Positions 1-11,873 of a DNA stretch of 64,000 nt are shown in pieces. Origin of the DNA: Micromussa lordhowensis (Eukaryota > Cnidaria > Anthozoa > Scleractinia > Lobophylliidae). The stretch is taken from assembly GCA_964020085.1 (NCBI GenBank), contig OZ026602.1:34278375-34342374 (forward strand). The letters are read 5' to 3'. A program made the translations under genes and the position numbers. Within the stretch, counting starts at the first letter, position 1; each line of letters starts with the position of its first letter. A model generated the notes under the pieces. That model did no database searches, was not told where the DNA came from, and saw only the letters and a program-made list of their open reading frames with translations.

Positions 1-1337
1 ATCATTGGTGTGCTGGTGAGATTTTGTGAAGAACAAGTTGCATTGTCTGCTGATATCGAGTGTATGTTCCATCAGATCCGGGTAGCACCAGATGACTGTG
101 ATGCATTCAGATTCCTCTGGTGGCCGGATGGAGACTTGAACCAACAACCAACTGATCATCGGATGGAGGTCGATTTGTTTGGTGCGACATCATCCCCAAG
201 TTGTTCCAGCTTTGCACTAAGAAGGACAGCAGAAGCCAACATAGGTGAATTCTCAGAAGAAGTAGTCAAGACTGTCAAATGAACTTTTATGTTGAGACTG
301 TCTGAAATCAGTTAAATCAGTTGAAAATGCTATCGAGGTTGTTGACCAGCTCCAAGAAATCCTCTCCAAAGGCGGTTTCCTCTCACCAAGTGGTCACGCA
401 ATAGATCTGAAGTTCTGGATGCAATTCCGCAAGACGAGAAAGCTCCATCAGTTCTAGATCTTGACCTGGATAACCTACCAATGCAATTTACCTTGGGCTC
501 CATTGGGATATGGAGAGTGACAAAACACCCGCCGTGGCATACTATCCTTGACGAGTTCTGTGTATGATCCACTTGGGTTCGTTGCACCAATTGTCCTGCC
601 AGCTAAGAAATTGCTGCAAGATCTCTGCAAGATCTCTGCAGAGAGATGGGATGATCCAATCAGCGATTGTGATGGTGCAAGGTGGGAAAAGTGGAAGATT
701 CAGTTGACCAATCTTTCCCTGATAACGTTAAGCAGATGCGTTAGACCCGCCTGTTTTGGAGACCTGAAAATTGCCAAGTTGCACAACTTTGCAGGTGCAT
801 CACAAATTGCATATGGAGCTGTCATGTATCTCAGATTAGTGGATTTAGAAGAAAAGATCCATTGCGCATTTCTAATGGGAAATTTCGCCTTGCTCACTTG
901 AGACCAATGACTGTGCCTAGGTTGGAACTGTCAGCTGCAGTCTTAGCCGTTCAGTTAGACCTGACCGTAAGAGAAGAGAGCTGGATATTCAGATCAGAGA
1001 ATCTACGTTTTGGTCAGACTCCGCCTGTGTGTTGCAGTACATCAGAAATCAGTCAAAGTGTTTCCATACATTTGTTGCAAACCGGTTGTCAGTTATCCAC
1101 GATATTTCAGCACCCCAACAGTGGAGACATGTCAGTTCTGCACACAACCCAGCAGATGAAGGTACCAGAGGTCTTACAGTGGACGAAATGAGTTTAAGCA
1201 GCAAGTGGTTGAGTGGTCCCGAGTTTTTGAAGAAGAAGGAAGAGTTCTGGCCTCGTGATCCTACACTTTGTCAACCAGAACTGTCAGATGATGACCATGA
1301 GATCAGACATGAAACTCAGCTCTTCAACCAGTTGTGA
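1..1337 (+). pseudogene. BEL/Pao retrotransposon pol relic (RT to RNase H)
   Basis: Conceptual reading in several frames gives, in order, a reverse transcriptase segment ([15 protein letters not shown], then [17 protein letters not shown]), the Pao/A17 motif [11 protein letters not shown] near 560, an RNase H region near 790-960 and the motif [15 protein letters not shown] near 1130. This is the domain order of BEL/Pao pol. The copy is dead. The RT catalytic box, normally Y-x-D-D, reads FYVET near 286 and a frameshift and stop precede it. The RNase H strand reads FAGAS where an Asp is expected, and at least three frame changes follow. It is cut by the left window edge, and no integrase or LTR is recognisable downstream. 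Confidence 0.8.
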
Positions 1338-1497
1338 ACTCCTCGTGCAGGCAGACAAGTTCTCTCAAGGTGGATATAGCGCTACTCATCCTGGGACAGA
1401 TTATGAAGAGCTGTGGGCTGGCTATTAAGATTCAGAACGTGGTTCATAGAAAGATACCGTGGCAATTCCATCAACAAACAGGTATCAGGTATCAGAA

Positions 1498-1947
1498 ATG
1501 GGCACAAATTCCAAGCACACTGCAAAAGAACTGAATAATTCAGTATCCAGCACTCCAGTTAAGCCAAGTACCAAGCAAATGAGAATGCAAAATGATGGAG
1601 AGTCTGACATCATGAAAATATTGAGCGAAATCAATGCGAAACTAAACAAACTGGACAACATAGAGAAACACCTAGCACGTGTTAATGATGAAATCAAAGA
1701 GCTTAAAGAATCCTTCACCTTTGCCAATGACACAACTGATGACATAAAGGATGAACAGAACAAGCAATGTGCTTCGATTAAGAGAGTAGAGGAAAGCATC
1801 GCAAAGATTGAAGCACGCAATGCCGATTTACAAAAGGGAGCTCACCTTCCAATCACCAAACTGTGCTTCTTGGAAGGAGAGAAGAACTCTTACTCTCGTG
1901 TCCGAGTACTTTGTAGTAATGAACTTTTAACTTCAGTAGTTCATTAG
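1498..1947 (+). CDS. Coiled-coil ORF, 149 aa, possible retroelement ORF1 fragment
   Basis: The ORF starts at the first in-frame ATG (MGTNSKHTAKELNNS). It has a Ser/Thr/Lys-rich N-terminus of about 40 residues, then about 80 residues of heptad-like sequence (ILSEINAKLNKLDNIEKHL, then KEL, SIKRVEESIAKIEARN) that should form a long coiled coil. The last 25 residues look unrelated, as if the true 3' part had been replaced. A short polar head followed by a coiled coil is the layout of LINE ORF1 proteins, and the fragment lies just after a BEL/Pao relic, so a retroelement origin is the best guess. No RNA-binding domain is seen and no family is firmly recognised. Confidence 0.35.
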   Translation: MGTNSKHTAKELNNSVSSTPVKPSTKQMRMQNDGESDIMKILSEINAKLNKLDNIEKHLARVNDEIKELKESFTFANDTTDDIKDEQNKQCASIKRVEESIAKIEARNADLQKGAHLPITKLCFLEGEKNSYSRVRVLCSNELLTSVVH

Positions 1948-2845
1948 GGGGGCTATGTAGCCACGAGAGTTAAGGTTTTTGTTTCTCTTCGGATTTTTCC
2001 ATGCATTTTTGTCATTGTGTTATAGGATCATTTTTTGCGGATTTTTGTGCAGTTTTATATGTTGATTAGTATTTTCACATCGTATTACGTAATCGTCTAT
2101 TGTTTTACCATGCAACTTTGTTAGGTCTATTCTTTTGATTCAAAAATCCTGTCTTATACCGTCGTAGTTTTTTAGTTTGTAAAGCCAGATGCTGACGATA
2201 ATTTCAGTACATATAAAATAAACGATAGACCAAGTAGATTCATCGTGTCTTTAAATTTTGACAACAAATGAACGAAAACAAGATTATAAATGGCAGTTAT
2301 ATTTCGGTATAAACTATACCACCATCAGACTAAAAAATGTAGACAAAATTAGCGGCTTAAATACTTACAGATGGTATACTCAAGAGAATAAGCAAAGTTC
2401 CCTGTTGGATTTTAATCCATTGTTATTGACGTTTGATGTGAAAGGCTGATGGATTGTACTGCGTGACAAAAGGCATTAATCCGCACAGTGTAAAAATTGT
2501 AAAATGAGGACAACTAGCCTACACAACTCCTACAGTTTTTTGTGTGCGGTCTCGACGTTTTTGTTGCTTCACTTGTGTTTATAAAGGGCACTTCATGTTG
2601 TGTTAAAAAGAGGAATTTTTAGTGGAGCTGACCCGTTAGACTGTGCAAAAACAAATTTTAGAGGTCATAGGTCTGCCTGGTTTCCGCTGTTATCGGTTTT
2701 TCGCTTTGCTGAGTTTAACACCTCTAATTTTCCATGTGTTTATGCATTGTTTAGGCTCATTTCTAAAGTAAGATATGTCTCCAAGAATTTGCTTTCGAGG
2801 CACAAAGTATGAAAACAGCGTAGGTACTACTGAAGATCCTCTTCT
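1948..2845. other. AT-rich spacer, no gene seen
   Basis: It has only short ORFs of 60-70 codons with no recognisable motif. No repeat structure stands out. Confidence 0.5.
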
Positions 2846-3091
2846 TCATGTGCAGAACTTTCTTTTGTACGTTGCGACCTCTTCTTCGGTCAGAACGGGC
2901 TCCAAACTGTCATTGTTAAGATATCCTTCGCCATGATCGTCTGATGGATCTTCAGGGAAGGAGTAGTTTAACCCCGAGTCGTCGTCGGAAGAAATAGAAG
3001 GATAATTTGAGCGTGAAGACATGCCGAATACTGCTTGTTTCTCTCTGTTTTTCTCTCTTTTCTTTGTCAGCCTTCTCAGTGGTTCTGCCAC
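2846..3091 (-). CDS. Hypothetical acidic protein or exon, 81 aa
   Basis: The ORF has a basic start (MAEPLRRLTKKREKNREKQ) followed by a Ser/Asp/Glu-rich stretch (SISSDDDSGLNYSFPEDPSDD) and a short basic end (ATYKRKFCT). The biased composition suggests real coding sequence more than a random ORF, and it may be one exon of a longer gene. No domain is recognised, and there is no neighbour that explains its role. Confidence 0.25.
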   Translation of the reverse strand: MAEPLRRLTKKREKNREKQAVFGMSSRSNYPSISSDDDSGLNYSFPEDPSDDHGEGYLNNDSLEPVLTEEEVATYKRKFCT

Positions 3092-4032
3092 AGTTGCAAG
3101 GTCTGGGATGAATCTGGCATTGAAATTAACCAGGCCAGTGGGTTTTTCATGGGTTCAATTAGCACTTAAATTTACACTTCAGAGTTAATTCTCTGTTTCA
3201 CCATTTCTAACAGACAAAATCTGTTGAACCGATCGATTGATGGCTGATTGTATTTTGAAAACTCTAAACCCTAAACCCTGAAGAGCTTTCGAGCCATGTC
3301 ACCTTTGATGTAAGATGAATTGTTCGTTTCGGCTTGAAAATGTTTGTTTTACTCTGACCCCATGCCACGCTCTCTCTCTCTCCACGCCATGTTGATAATA
3401 AATAGGCAGGTTGATCATTGAGTGAACGTATTTCAAATTTCCACAGCTTTTCTCTGTAGAGTATCAACTGCTTGTCAAAGTCTAGCAAACCAAGTCCATT
3501 GAACCGATCGATTGATGGCCGATTGTATTTGAAAAACTTTCAACCCTAAACCCTGAAGAGCCATTGAGTCTAAATATATTTGTTTAATTACGTGCATAGA
3601 AGTGTTGTTCATTGCATTCACTAACAAAGTCCGTTGATCTTATTCATTGCCATTTACTTGTTGCCCGCACATAGCAACCAAGTCTAACAAAGTCTCGATC
3701 GATGGCTGATTATATTTGAAAACTTTATAACACGACTTTCATCTGTAGAGTATTAATTTCATGTATTTGATTGATTGCGGGTGTTGCACAAACTACTGTT
3801 TACTCAATTTCTTGTGCCTTTAACTAAGTAAAAGTCAACTAAAGTCGGCAAAAAAGTCACAAGTTGCACAACAATTACCACTAATTAGCGTCGCGTTTTA
3901 GTTAGCGTCGCGTTTTAGTTAGCATCTCACTGCCCGTGAAAAGGAGGTGTGAATTTATTTTTTCTACGCTTATTTGCATAAAGCAATGAGAACCATGCAT
4001 TATATCATAATCACCTTTTCAGACCCGACAGT

Positions 4033-4366
4033 ATGGGTATAAAACTACCCACAAATTTTAGTCATCCATTCCAGCTTTCGAGCAACAACCGTTATCGCTG
4101 TGCTTTTCCTGTTAGCCCGCGCCAAGAGGGGCTCCAATATGACGGCTGCAACAGATGGCAGCACCACACGTGCCACACTGGCATCTCTCAGTCCCAGTAT
4201 CGTGTTGTTGTTCAGGCAGAGGAGCCGATCGACTGGTCCTGCGACCTGTGCTTGAATGTCATGACTGCGCCAGACGTACACCCACCAGACTTCGAGAGTT
4301 CTAGATTGGAGGAGGAGAGTTTGCAAGAAAGTGGGGAGCCACTATTTTTCGATGAAGCAACTTTCG
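4033..4366 (+). pseudogene. PHD-type zinc finger exon, zinc ligand replaced
   Basis: The ATG at 4,033 opens a reading frame that runs to a GTGAGT donor after 4,366. Residues 25-75 have the spacing of a PHD finger: YDGCNRWQHHTC, GISQSQY, then EPIDWSCDLC. The first part is degraded, because the usual C-x2-C pair is not visible and a Tyr stands where the Cys before DGC is expected. The tail is acidic (ESSRLEEESLQESGEP). PHD fingers of this kind occur fused to transposase genes in cnidarians, and the MULE-like exon lies 150 bp downstream inside the same inverted repeats. Joining at the donor to the next AG gives a stop at once, so an intact product is unlikely. Confidence 0.5.
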
Positions 4367-4511
4367 GTGAGTGTATTTACAAAACTGTATTAAATATAAA
4401 TTATTATAATATAGATAGGACCCTGCGTGAGTTCTGATTGGTCGATAACCCATGTTTCATCAGAGTATAAAACATAGCTTCTTTATTTGCTAATTATATA
4501 ACAATTAGATT

Positions 4512-4814
4512 ATGAGCTCTTTTAAAACTTTTTCTAAATCCTCTGAGCGTAATGCTCTGAATTGTCGTGCAAGTGGGCAGTGTGGTTTATCTTTGTACTC
4601 ATTGATCAAGCTCCTGGACAGAGAGGCAAGACTTACAGCCGTCACCATCAGGCTTGTGTCAGATAACAAATTGAAGCAGCTCCAGCGCAAGCAGTACCAA
4701 AACCTGCAGGCGAGGCTATTCGAGAGCTGGGAGAAGTATGAGAGTAAAGAGAAGACAGCCGCTCAGCTGCTGAAAACATGCTCTCATCTCAACGGCCCGA
4801 CTCGTGAAAACTGA
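4512..4814 (+). pseudogene. MULE-type transposase C-terminal fragment, 100 aa
   Basis: The reading frame gives NCRASGQCGLSLYSLIKLLD, then EARLTAVTIRLVSDNKLK, YQNLQARLFESWEKYES and QLLKTCSHLNGP. This Lys/Gln-rich helical end follows the catalytic core in Mutator-like (MULE) transposases of animals. The core itself is missing (about 300 residues expected upstream), so this is a remnant. It lies in the same inverted-repeat element as the PHD exon and on the same strand. Recognition rests on family resemblance. Confidence 0.5.
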
Positions 4815-5516
4815 AGAAGACAATAAACCCACAACCAAAACACGGCTCCTTTAGAAGCCTCCAAGTTTGCAAAAGAAAATGACCAGCAATAAACTATCAA
4901 TAATGAAACTTACAAAATATGAGGGGGACTGGGGCATATTTAATGATTAATTCTGCAATGAACAAAACTTCAACGCGCATAATTGAACAAATATGTTTAG
5001 ACTTCTACGCGTGTAATTAAACAAATATATTTAGACTCGATGGCTCTTCAGGGTTTAGGGTTTTTCAAATACAATCGGTCACCAATTGATCGGTTTAACG
5101 GACTCGGTTGTTAGACTTTGACAATGAAAAGAAAAGCCGTGGAAATTTGAAATACGTTCGCTCAACGAAAATTGGTTCGAAAATTCGGTGAGATTGAGAA
5201 ATCGGGGCTAAAATTGCATTGTTCGACTGAGGAGGGGAAACAACTTTTGGTTCAAGTTATCGGGAGGTTCGAAAAGATGAGGGTTCGGGAAATCGGGATT
5301 CCACTGTGGACTCGCTGGCTCTTCAAAATACGAGAATGTTTAATAAAAAGACTTGACATGCGGTTGATACTCTACAGAGCAAAGCCATGGAAATTTGAAA
5401 TATGATCGGTCATCGATCAACTTGCTATTATTCCTGTACAGAGTTTCACTTTAGAAAACATTCTACATTAGAAACTATAAAAAAGCCGGGCAGCTTTAGC
5501 TTGAACTATTACTAGC

Positions 5517-5551
5517 AATAATAATGATAATAATAATAATAACAATAATAA
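5517..5551. repeat. (TAA)n microsatellite
   Basis: An imperfect run of AAT/TAA triplets with two interruptions. Confidence 0.85.
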
Positions 5552-5860
5552 TAGCCTTTTAAACAAGCCAAAAAAAGTAGTGATAGTCTTGCCACATGCA
5601 TTTGTTCTGCCTTGGCAAAGTGGCCGGCTGCAAAAAATAAACATAAGCCTGTCACTATGTCTCTCCCAATGCATATGTCTTTTTCAGGTACCTGAGCCTG
5701 TACCTGAGAAAATGACCTTCATTATGAATGGTTAGAACCATTGCAGATATAGCAGCACACGGGTTCTTCATTTAAAAGGAGATTTGTACCTGTTACAGTA
5801 AGCCAAACTTTCCCATCCAGATCCAGTCGTTCGCAGAACGTTCAGGACCATATTATCAGA

Positions 5861-7018
5861 TCCATGTTATCGTCGCGTACATCAAAAGTTGACAGGGGAA
5901 CGGTTGCTTACATGTCTCCAGAGATCTTACTGCCTGAAAGAACATCTGGCCCATTATCTAAGGCAGATCTGATGCGCGCTGATGTATGGGCACTGGGCAT
6001 GGTATTCTTTAACCTTCTAAACCCCAGTCAGTGATATCCCTACCTGGCCGAGGTGCAAAAGGCTAAAGTAACACAGAGAATTGATGACATCAAGATGTTC
6101 GTGTCCGAATTACACAGAAAGGAAGCAAAACCAGTAATGGACTCCAAATACCAGAAACAATGAGCAACTGTCTGGGGGAGGTTGAAGTTACACCTTGCTG
6201 CAATGACTTTTCCCACACATGCAAGACCAACACTGGAGGAGTTAGACGCCATTTTGAAGATGCCAGATCATTGTGACTGCTGCTTGAACCTTAAGTTTAG
6301 TCAGAACAGTGCTCTGGAGAAGAGCGATGCACAAATTGCTGTTGAATGCGCGAACAGAAAGCAAGCACCTGGGTTGGTAGATGTGCTGAACGGTGGGACC
6401 AATGTGTGTGCCTTTCTAGCAATGAAAATCTGCAACAAAATTATCAATGTTTTTCACCAAAAGATTCCTTCTAATGGTTTCAAGTCGATTGCAGAGGTTG
6501 CAGAAGAAATAATTTTGTTTTTTCCGCAAGAAATAAATGATTTTCGCCATAAGGACCAAACATATGATGTGCTCTCTGCATATAACATCATGAACCAAGC
6601 AAAATGTCTGGTCACACCGTACCAGTTTAACAAGGAACTGGTTGGCAGAGATGGCGTTTTCTCCCCGACTGGGAGTCATGGTCTCCTTTCAAGTATGAAG
6701 CAACTTGGACAGGTAAACTTTACAGCAATTTACACCTGTCAGCCCTACATCTTTGTGATTGGCTGCCTCAATGGAAAACCATACGTATTGGAGACCCATC
6801 CCATTTCCTGCTATAGCATGTTTTGGTGCAAGGACTTTCACCAAAATGGCAATTTTTTTAAGGGTGTGGATGATGAATCGACAAACGACTTTCATTCGAG
6901 GAAATACAGTGCTCAATTTTATGTTTACAGTAATAATTATGTCATTTTACCGAGTTGGCCTACTACTTCTCCCAATCTTTCGGCCCTTCTGAATTTATTT
7001 ATCTGTGGGCTCATTTGA
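5861..7018 (+). pseudogene. Protein kinase C-lobe fused to papain-like domain
   Basis: One frame runs from about 5,861 to 7,018, broken only by TGA at 6,032-6,034 and at 6,161-6,163. The first part shows a kinase activation-segment end and helix F: RGTVAYMSPEILLPE (APE-type motif), then ADVWALGMVFFNLL. The kinase N-lobe and catalytic loop are not found. After RPTLEELDAIL, a typical C-lobe end, comes a second domain of about 200 residues: NGGTNVCAFLAMKICNKI with a candidate Cys nucleophile, and a strand pair ending PYVLETHPIS with a candidate His. That layout resembles viral-tegument or OTU-like cysteine proteases, an inference from shape only. The 278-codon open part begins with TTG, so no start codon supports it. 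A related C-terminal domain occurs at 37.8-38.5 kb. Confidence 0.55.
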
Positions 7019-7055
7019 TAATGCAGGAGATACATTTTTTAGATTAACAACATCT

Positions 7056-7191
7056 GATTCCCTCTATGAGACTAGCGCGAAGGGAATCATGGCGGTTGTA
7101 TTCATCTTTACGCGCCAAATCTCGGAGATGTTGTGTGCGTGATGAATACAACTACCATGATTCCCTGCGCGCAAGTTTCTGAGAGGGAATC
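7056..7191. mobile_element. Foldback MITE, 136 bp
   Basis: GATTCCCTCT opens the block and AGAGGGAATC closes it. The inner arms GGGAATCATGG..TGTATTCATC and GATGAATACA..CCATGATTCCC are also inverted, so about 50 bp on each side can pair. No coding sequence. Confidence 0.65.
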
Positions 7192-7329
7192 GGGAACTTT
7201 AGTTTGGTTCTCTAAAACTAGATTTAGAAGAAGTGACTTAGAATAACATTTGATGACAAAACGTTGCTTAATAACATTGTAAGATTTATAAAAGTTAAAA
7301 AATGATAAAAAGCTATAGAAAGCTAAAAT

Positions 7330-8590
7330 CAACGACGTTTCAACCTTAACATAACGTCATTATCAAGTCAAGAATATATAAAAATAAGTTCTATAAATAC
7401 TAGAAACGAACAATAAGAAAAAATAATTTCCAAGTTAAACAGAAAGTTTAGCACGTATGGAGTCAGTTTGCATGTTCAGATTAGGTTTGAATTTCTTAGT
7501 ATAAAGTATTTCAAACACTAAACAATCAAGTTTACCTTGACACTTTCTCAGAATCTTAAAATGACTCTCGTTCAAAAGATCCCTCAAACCATGCGCTTCA
7601 TGAAAATGCTTGCCAATTGCCGAATTTTTGTGTTCAGCGACTCATTGAAAAAGGTGTCGGGCTCTATAGCCGACATAATCTGCATTGCACAGATCACATA
7701 CAATATGATAAACAACGCATCGCTGATTAACAATTGATGGCTTGGCTTCTCTAGGTTTAAGGTCTTGTTCTAATTTCTTGCTTACAAAAACTGGCTACAA
7801 AGCAAGGCCAATCTTATTACTGAGATCACACAACTGTCTTCGAACAGAATTAGCAGAAACCTGATCTTTGAATGGTAGATTAATTCTGACTATGTTACTC
7901 TCGTCAACATTTCTCTCCGCTGTGCCTACAGAAGGTTTTCAAGAAACAAAATTTGAAATAACAGGTTCTATCAGACTACAAGGGTAATCAAGACGGCTAA
8001 AAATGGAATGCAATTTGGCGCATTCTTCACTAAAAGCCTCTGTTGTGGAAGATTGCGCATAAGCGCGATGTAGCATTGTCTTTAACAAAGAGTCTTTATA
8101 GCGTTTGTCAGTATGACTGTGGAAATGTAATAGCAAGCCAGTATTGGTTGGTTTACGATAGACTTGAGTTTCAAGTTTTGTTCCATTCTTGCCGATGAAA
8201 GGAATCCTATCATCAACAGGAAGCTCCATCGTGAACGATAAACCGGGATGTAGGCCATTCAGGGTAGCAAGAAACATAGTGGCAGCATCAGTATTTGACA
8301 TTCTTGCAGAGTATCATCCACGTATCTTCTATACAAATGAGGCATCAAGCCATCGCGCGAGTTTCTCTTCGAGGTGGCACATGAAGACATTTGCCATTAG
8401 GGGGCCAAGGGAGGAGCCCATAGCTACTCCATCCGTTTGCTCATACAACCGACCGTCAAACTGAATCAGTTGATTGGTTGTGGCAATTTCTAACAACTTA
8501 GCAAGCTGATCTGTTTGGAGGTTAAGCCCATAGGTTTTATTAAACCAGTCATCAGCGAAGGCTATGTTGACTAAGATGTGGTTTTACATT
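7330..8590 (-). pseudogene. Penelope-like element relic: RT C-half, GIY-YIG, tail
   Basis: Read on the minus strand from 8,590: FADDWFNKTYGLNL, DGVAMGSSLGPLMANVF, RRYVDDTL (the RT catalytic box is intact), then after a frameshift NGLHPGLSFTMELP, IPFIG, VYRKPTNTGLLLHFHSHTDK. Next comes the GIY-YIG endonuclease (CVVYHIVCDLCNADYVGY, AEHKNSAIGKHFHEAHG) and an end near 7,442 (NMQTDSIRAKLSV). This is the RT-then-GIY-YIG order of Penelope-like elements. A TGA near 7,640, a frameshift after YVDD and a missing 5' half show it is dead. The non-coding tail, read on the minus strand, contains GAAACGTCGTTGATT near 7,335. Confidence 0.75.
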
Positions 8591-9335
8591 CTACTGTTAC
8601 ACAACATCTGCATGGCATTCTGGGTAAATGGTCACATGTACAGTATACATTCTTGGTGTTATATAGATACATGGAGTTAGAAGTCATTTGGTCAATTGCA
8701 AACATCAGTATTAAAATAAGGAGGGAAAAAATACACGAGTAAGAGGGAAAGAGAGAAGTAATAAGTTACATGTATTTTACTTGAAATATACCAATTTCAA
8801 ACTCTTTTAGATTTGAAAGAACTCCATAACAGAACTAGCCAGAATAAGTGTTTGGAAGTACATGTACCTGCATCAACAGAGACAAAGCACAGAACAAAAT
8901 CCTTAATGTTGGAATCAAAGACTGGAAGTGATGAGGTGCAAGATCAAAAGGTAGCAGATGAAGGTTAAGGCTAGTCAAAGGAAAAAAATCAAGTCAGGAA
9001 ACAAAGATACCACAATGAACCTGCCTGAAGTCAGCTCAAAATGAAATTCAAATTATTGTAAAATTATTTAAACTTAGTTTGATTCTCATTGACCACGTAT
9101 TTCAAGCGTAATTAATGTCAGGAGGCTTTCTTTGAATTACATTGTTGATGTTCTGGTTTAATTTTATCCTTGGTTAAAATTTTACTTTCTTTTGTTTTGG
9201 GTAGCCTAATGATAATGAATTTGAAACAAAGAAAATAAAATTTGAACCAGGGACAAAATTGAACCACAACATTGATATTGTGAATTGAAGTTGATACTTA
9301 AGGTACTAAACAACTTAATGCAAATTACCCCCCAC
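8591..9335. other. Spacer, no gene seen
   Basis: AT-rich sequence without long ORFs or clear repeats. Confidence 0.5.
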
Positions 9336-9386
9336 CCCACACACACAGACACATTACACACAGACAACACACAGACACACACACAC
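9336..9386. repeat. (CA)n-type microsatellite
   Basis: CACACACAGACACA-like imperfect dinucleotide repeat. Confidence 0.9.
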
Positions 9387-10634
9387 TTTATTTGCAACAA
9401 AAAGAAAGCAGCTTTAGGAACTTTAATCTGTTATCGCCTTGGACACTGAATAGGCCATGAATTTGAGCTCTGTTATTGATTTCTGTTGATGTTAAATGTG
9501 TCACTTGGTTGTTTTGCAGTGGTAATAACCTGTGTAAAGAAGAAGGAGGGCACTGCTAGAGTCTATGCTTTTTCTGTGAGAAGCTATATGCAAAAATTTC
9601 TCGCCATTTGGAACATCAACACAGTGATGAATCAGAGGTAGCCAAAGCATTTGCACATCCACACAGCTCAAAAGAATGAAAAAGAAAGCTCTTGAAAAGT
9701 TACGTCTCTAAGGCAATTTACATCACAACTCACATGTGTTGGAGTCGAAAAGTGGACAGCTTATTGTTATGCGAAGACCAGGAGTGGAAGAGGAATGTTC
9801 TCAGGATGACTTTCTGCATTGCCCTGACTGTCTGGGCTTTTTGAAAAGAAAAGACCTTTGAAGGCATGTTAAAGTCTGCAACTTCAGAAGTACCGGTAGT
9901 CATGTGGATGATGATGAAGGTGATGACATGAAGTATCAAAGGCTTCAGACTAGGAGTAAATTGCTCATCTTGCCATCAATATGCCCTGGTAAGAGCTCAC
10001 TGTTCCAAGATATTGTGGCCTCCATGAGATCAGATGATATAACTCTTGTAGCTTGGAATGATTCAGTTATTTCTGCTCTTGGAACCATGATGGTAGAAAA
10101 GGTTGGCACAAAGAGATCTCACGACATTTCACAAAAGATGCGACACCTTGCTCGTCTACTCATATCACTTAGGGAGACAGAAAACAATGATAGTGCCAAC
10201 CTGTCGCAGTTTCTTTGTCCCAGAAAGTTTGATGCTATTGTGAAGTGTGTCATGTAGATTTCTAAGTTTGAGGTAAAGAGAGGTGAAAAGGAAGTTGGAA
10301 CACCCTCCTTGGCTTTGCACATTGGTCACTCATTGAAGAAATGTGTTGCTGTTGCTCTTGGGAAAGCACTCTGGGAGAAAGACAAAGGTGTATTGGAAGA
10401 TGTTGAACACTTTGAGAAACTAATGGAAGCAGAGTGGAATTACCGTGTTAGTCATCACTCTGTAACAACTCTGAATGACAGGAAACATAATCAGCCTGAT
10501 GTTCTACCTGTCACCAGTGACCTTCAGAAGTTAAAGGAGTTCATCACATCAAAGATTATTGTACTCACTAAGCAACTGCAAGGCACAAACAAACCTTCTA
10601 CAAAGCTGGCGAGACCTGAGTGAATTTGTGCTTA

Positions 10635-11873
10635 AGGTATCAGCCAACCCAAAACTGACTGTTTTGCATAATTTTGGATTTTTATATCATTCGATAGATC
10701 TTAGGAATAGCTTTTGTTTAAAAAAAAACACCAAAAAATGTTATTCGTACGCGAAGTTATCAAGGGAAAACAATTTTGCCATCTTAATTGCTCTAATTAG
10801 CCGCCGACAGCTCTTGTCATCGCGTTGTCAAATAAGGAGAGACTACGTGACAGCTAAGCACATGATGCATGTTTGTGTTTCACAAAACACACGCGATTCG
10901 CCATCTTGGAAGTTCTCAAAGTCTCGTCTTGTATGAATGTCTTTGAAAAAGAAAAAAGATCGTGTCCCTTTTCTTCGTCGAAGCCAAGAGCAAAGAAAAG
11001 GAAGAAAGCTTTTAACTCTGAAGTGGCAACAGAACTTGCTTCAAGCGACAAAGGTTCGTTCTACAACCAAGACGAATGGTTAGAAGAAATCACAAGTCAT
11101 GAACCGGATACGAGCGAGCAAGGAATAATTTGTTGGCCCGCCGGGCTTGGAAGCGGCTTTTTCTCAATGAGACAGTTTCTCTGGTTTCCCACCGCCGCGA
11201 AAATTTGTCTGTTTCTTGTTACCTGTCAAACTATCATTGTTCAAGAAAACTGATACCTTCTTTAATCGATCAACACTTAATTAGCCTGACGCCTAGGTGC
11301 CGCTAATCTCATTACGGTCGAAATTCTATTTTTCCTTGTTTCTCGAAATGAAAATTTGGGTGAGTGGTGCATGCATTTTGAACTCCAAGTCGGCAGCCCC
11401 TGGACCAATTTGGCTGAAATTTGGCCAAATTGTTGTCAGATAGCTAACCTACAAAACCGTGTCTGCGAATTTTGATTTTTCTTTTCATTCCAAAGTTATA
11501 GCCTATTTTCCACGGGGGGTGACAACAATTTCTCATCCCCAAACATATTTGCTTGTAAAAAAAAAACGAAAGCACATTTCAGAAATCTGAGACACGGTTT
11601 TTTAGGCAAACTTGTGAAGAAATGAAAGCCGCATTAATCGTTTTCTTCCGTTTATTTTTGGTGGGCGTGGAAATTAATGAATGAAAACAGTTAGTTTTGC
11701 AAAAACCTCTTCATTTTTTAAGCGCATTCAAGTTTTTTACTTTTTAAAGGGAATTAGCTGTACGCACGATTATTCAGCTTTCAAAATATATACGGTTTGT
11801 AGGGGTTTGTGTTCAAACAAAGAGCGCTAGAACGATCCGCGCGCAGACGACCCCTTTGGGTTGGCTGATACCT
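10635..11873. mobile_element. 1,239-bp TIR DNA transposon inserted in Crypton relic
   Basis: The block begins AGGTATCAGCCAACCCAAA and ends with the exact reverse complement TTTGGGTTGGCTGATACCT, giving 19-bp perfect terminal inverted repeats. It splits the coding sequence of the Crypton-like relic between the helical region and the recombinase domain. Inside is an open frame (10,873-11,253) with SSCMNVFEKEKRSCPFSSSK and a KPRAKKRKKAFNSE basic stretch, but no transposase motif, so the element looks non-autonomous. A target duplication is not obvious. Confidence 0.75.

Larger units (their letters stand above)
3217..5410. mobile_element. Inverted-repeat element around PHD and MULE exons
   Basis: Two sequence blocks near the left side return in inverted orientation near the right side. 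Block A is at 3,494-3,600 (with a copy at 3,217-3,290): it contains CCCTAAACCCTGAAGAG and AACCGATCGATTGATGG, and its reverse complement is at 5,011-5,110. Block B at 3,411-3,485 (AGAGTATCAACTGCTTGTCA) is inverted at 5,345-5,415 and partly at 5,115-5,165. Between them lie a PHD-finger exon and a MULE transposase C-terminus. This fits an internally deleted, MULE-like transposon with repeated ends. Exact termini and a target duplication were not resolved. A related block lies in the BEN-gene intron near 46,800-46,920. Confidence 0.5.

Noticed and set aside
3264..5060. CCCTAAACCCTAAACCC words as interstitial telomere
   Set aside because: At most two heptamers in a row, always inside a larger repeated block; animal telomeres use another hexamer.
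6689..6916. Minus-strand 75-codon ORF
   Set aside because: It is antisense to the papain-like domain of the kinase pseudogene.
9206..9400. Minus-strand ORF rich in Cys and Val
   Set aside because: It is the translation of the CA microsatellite.
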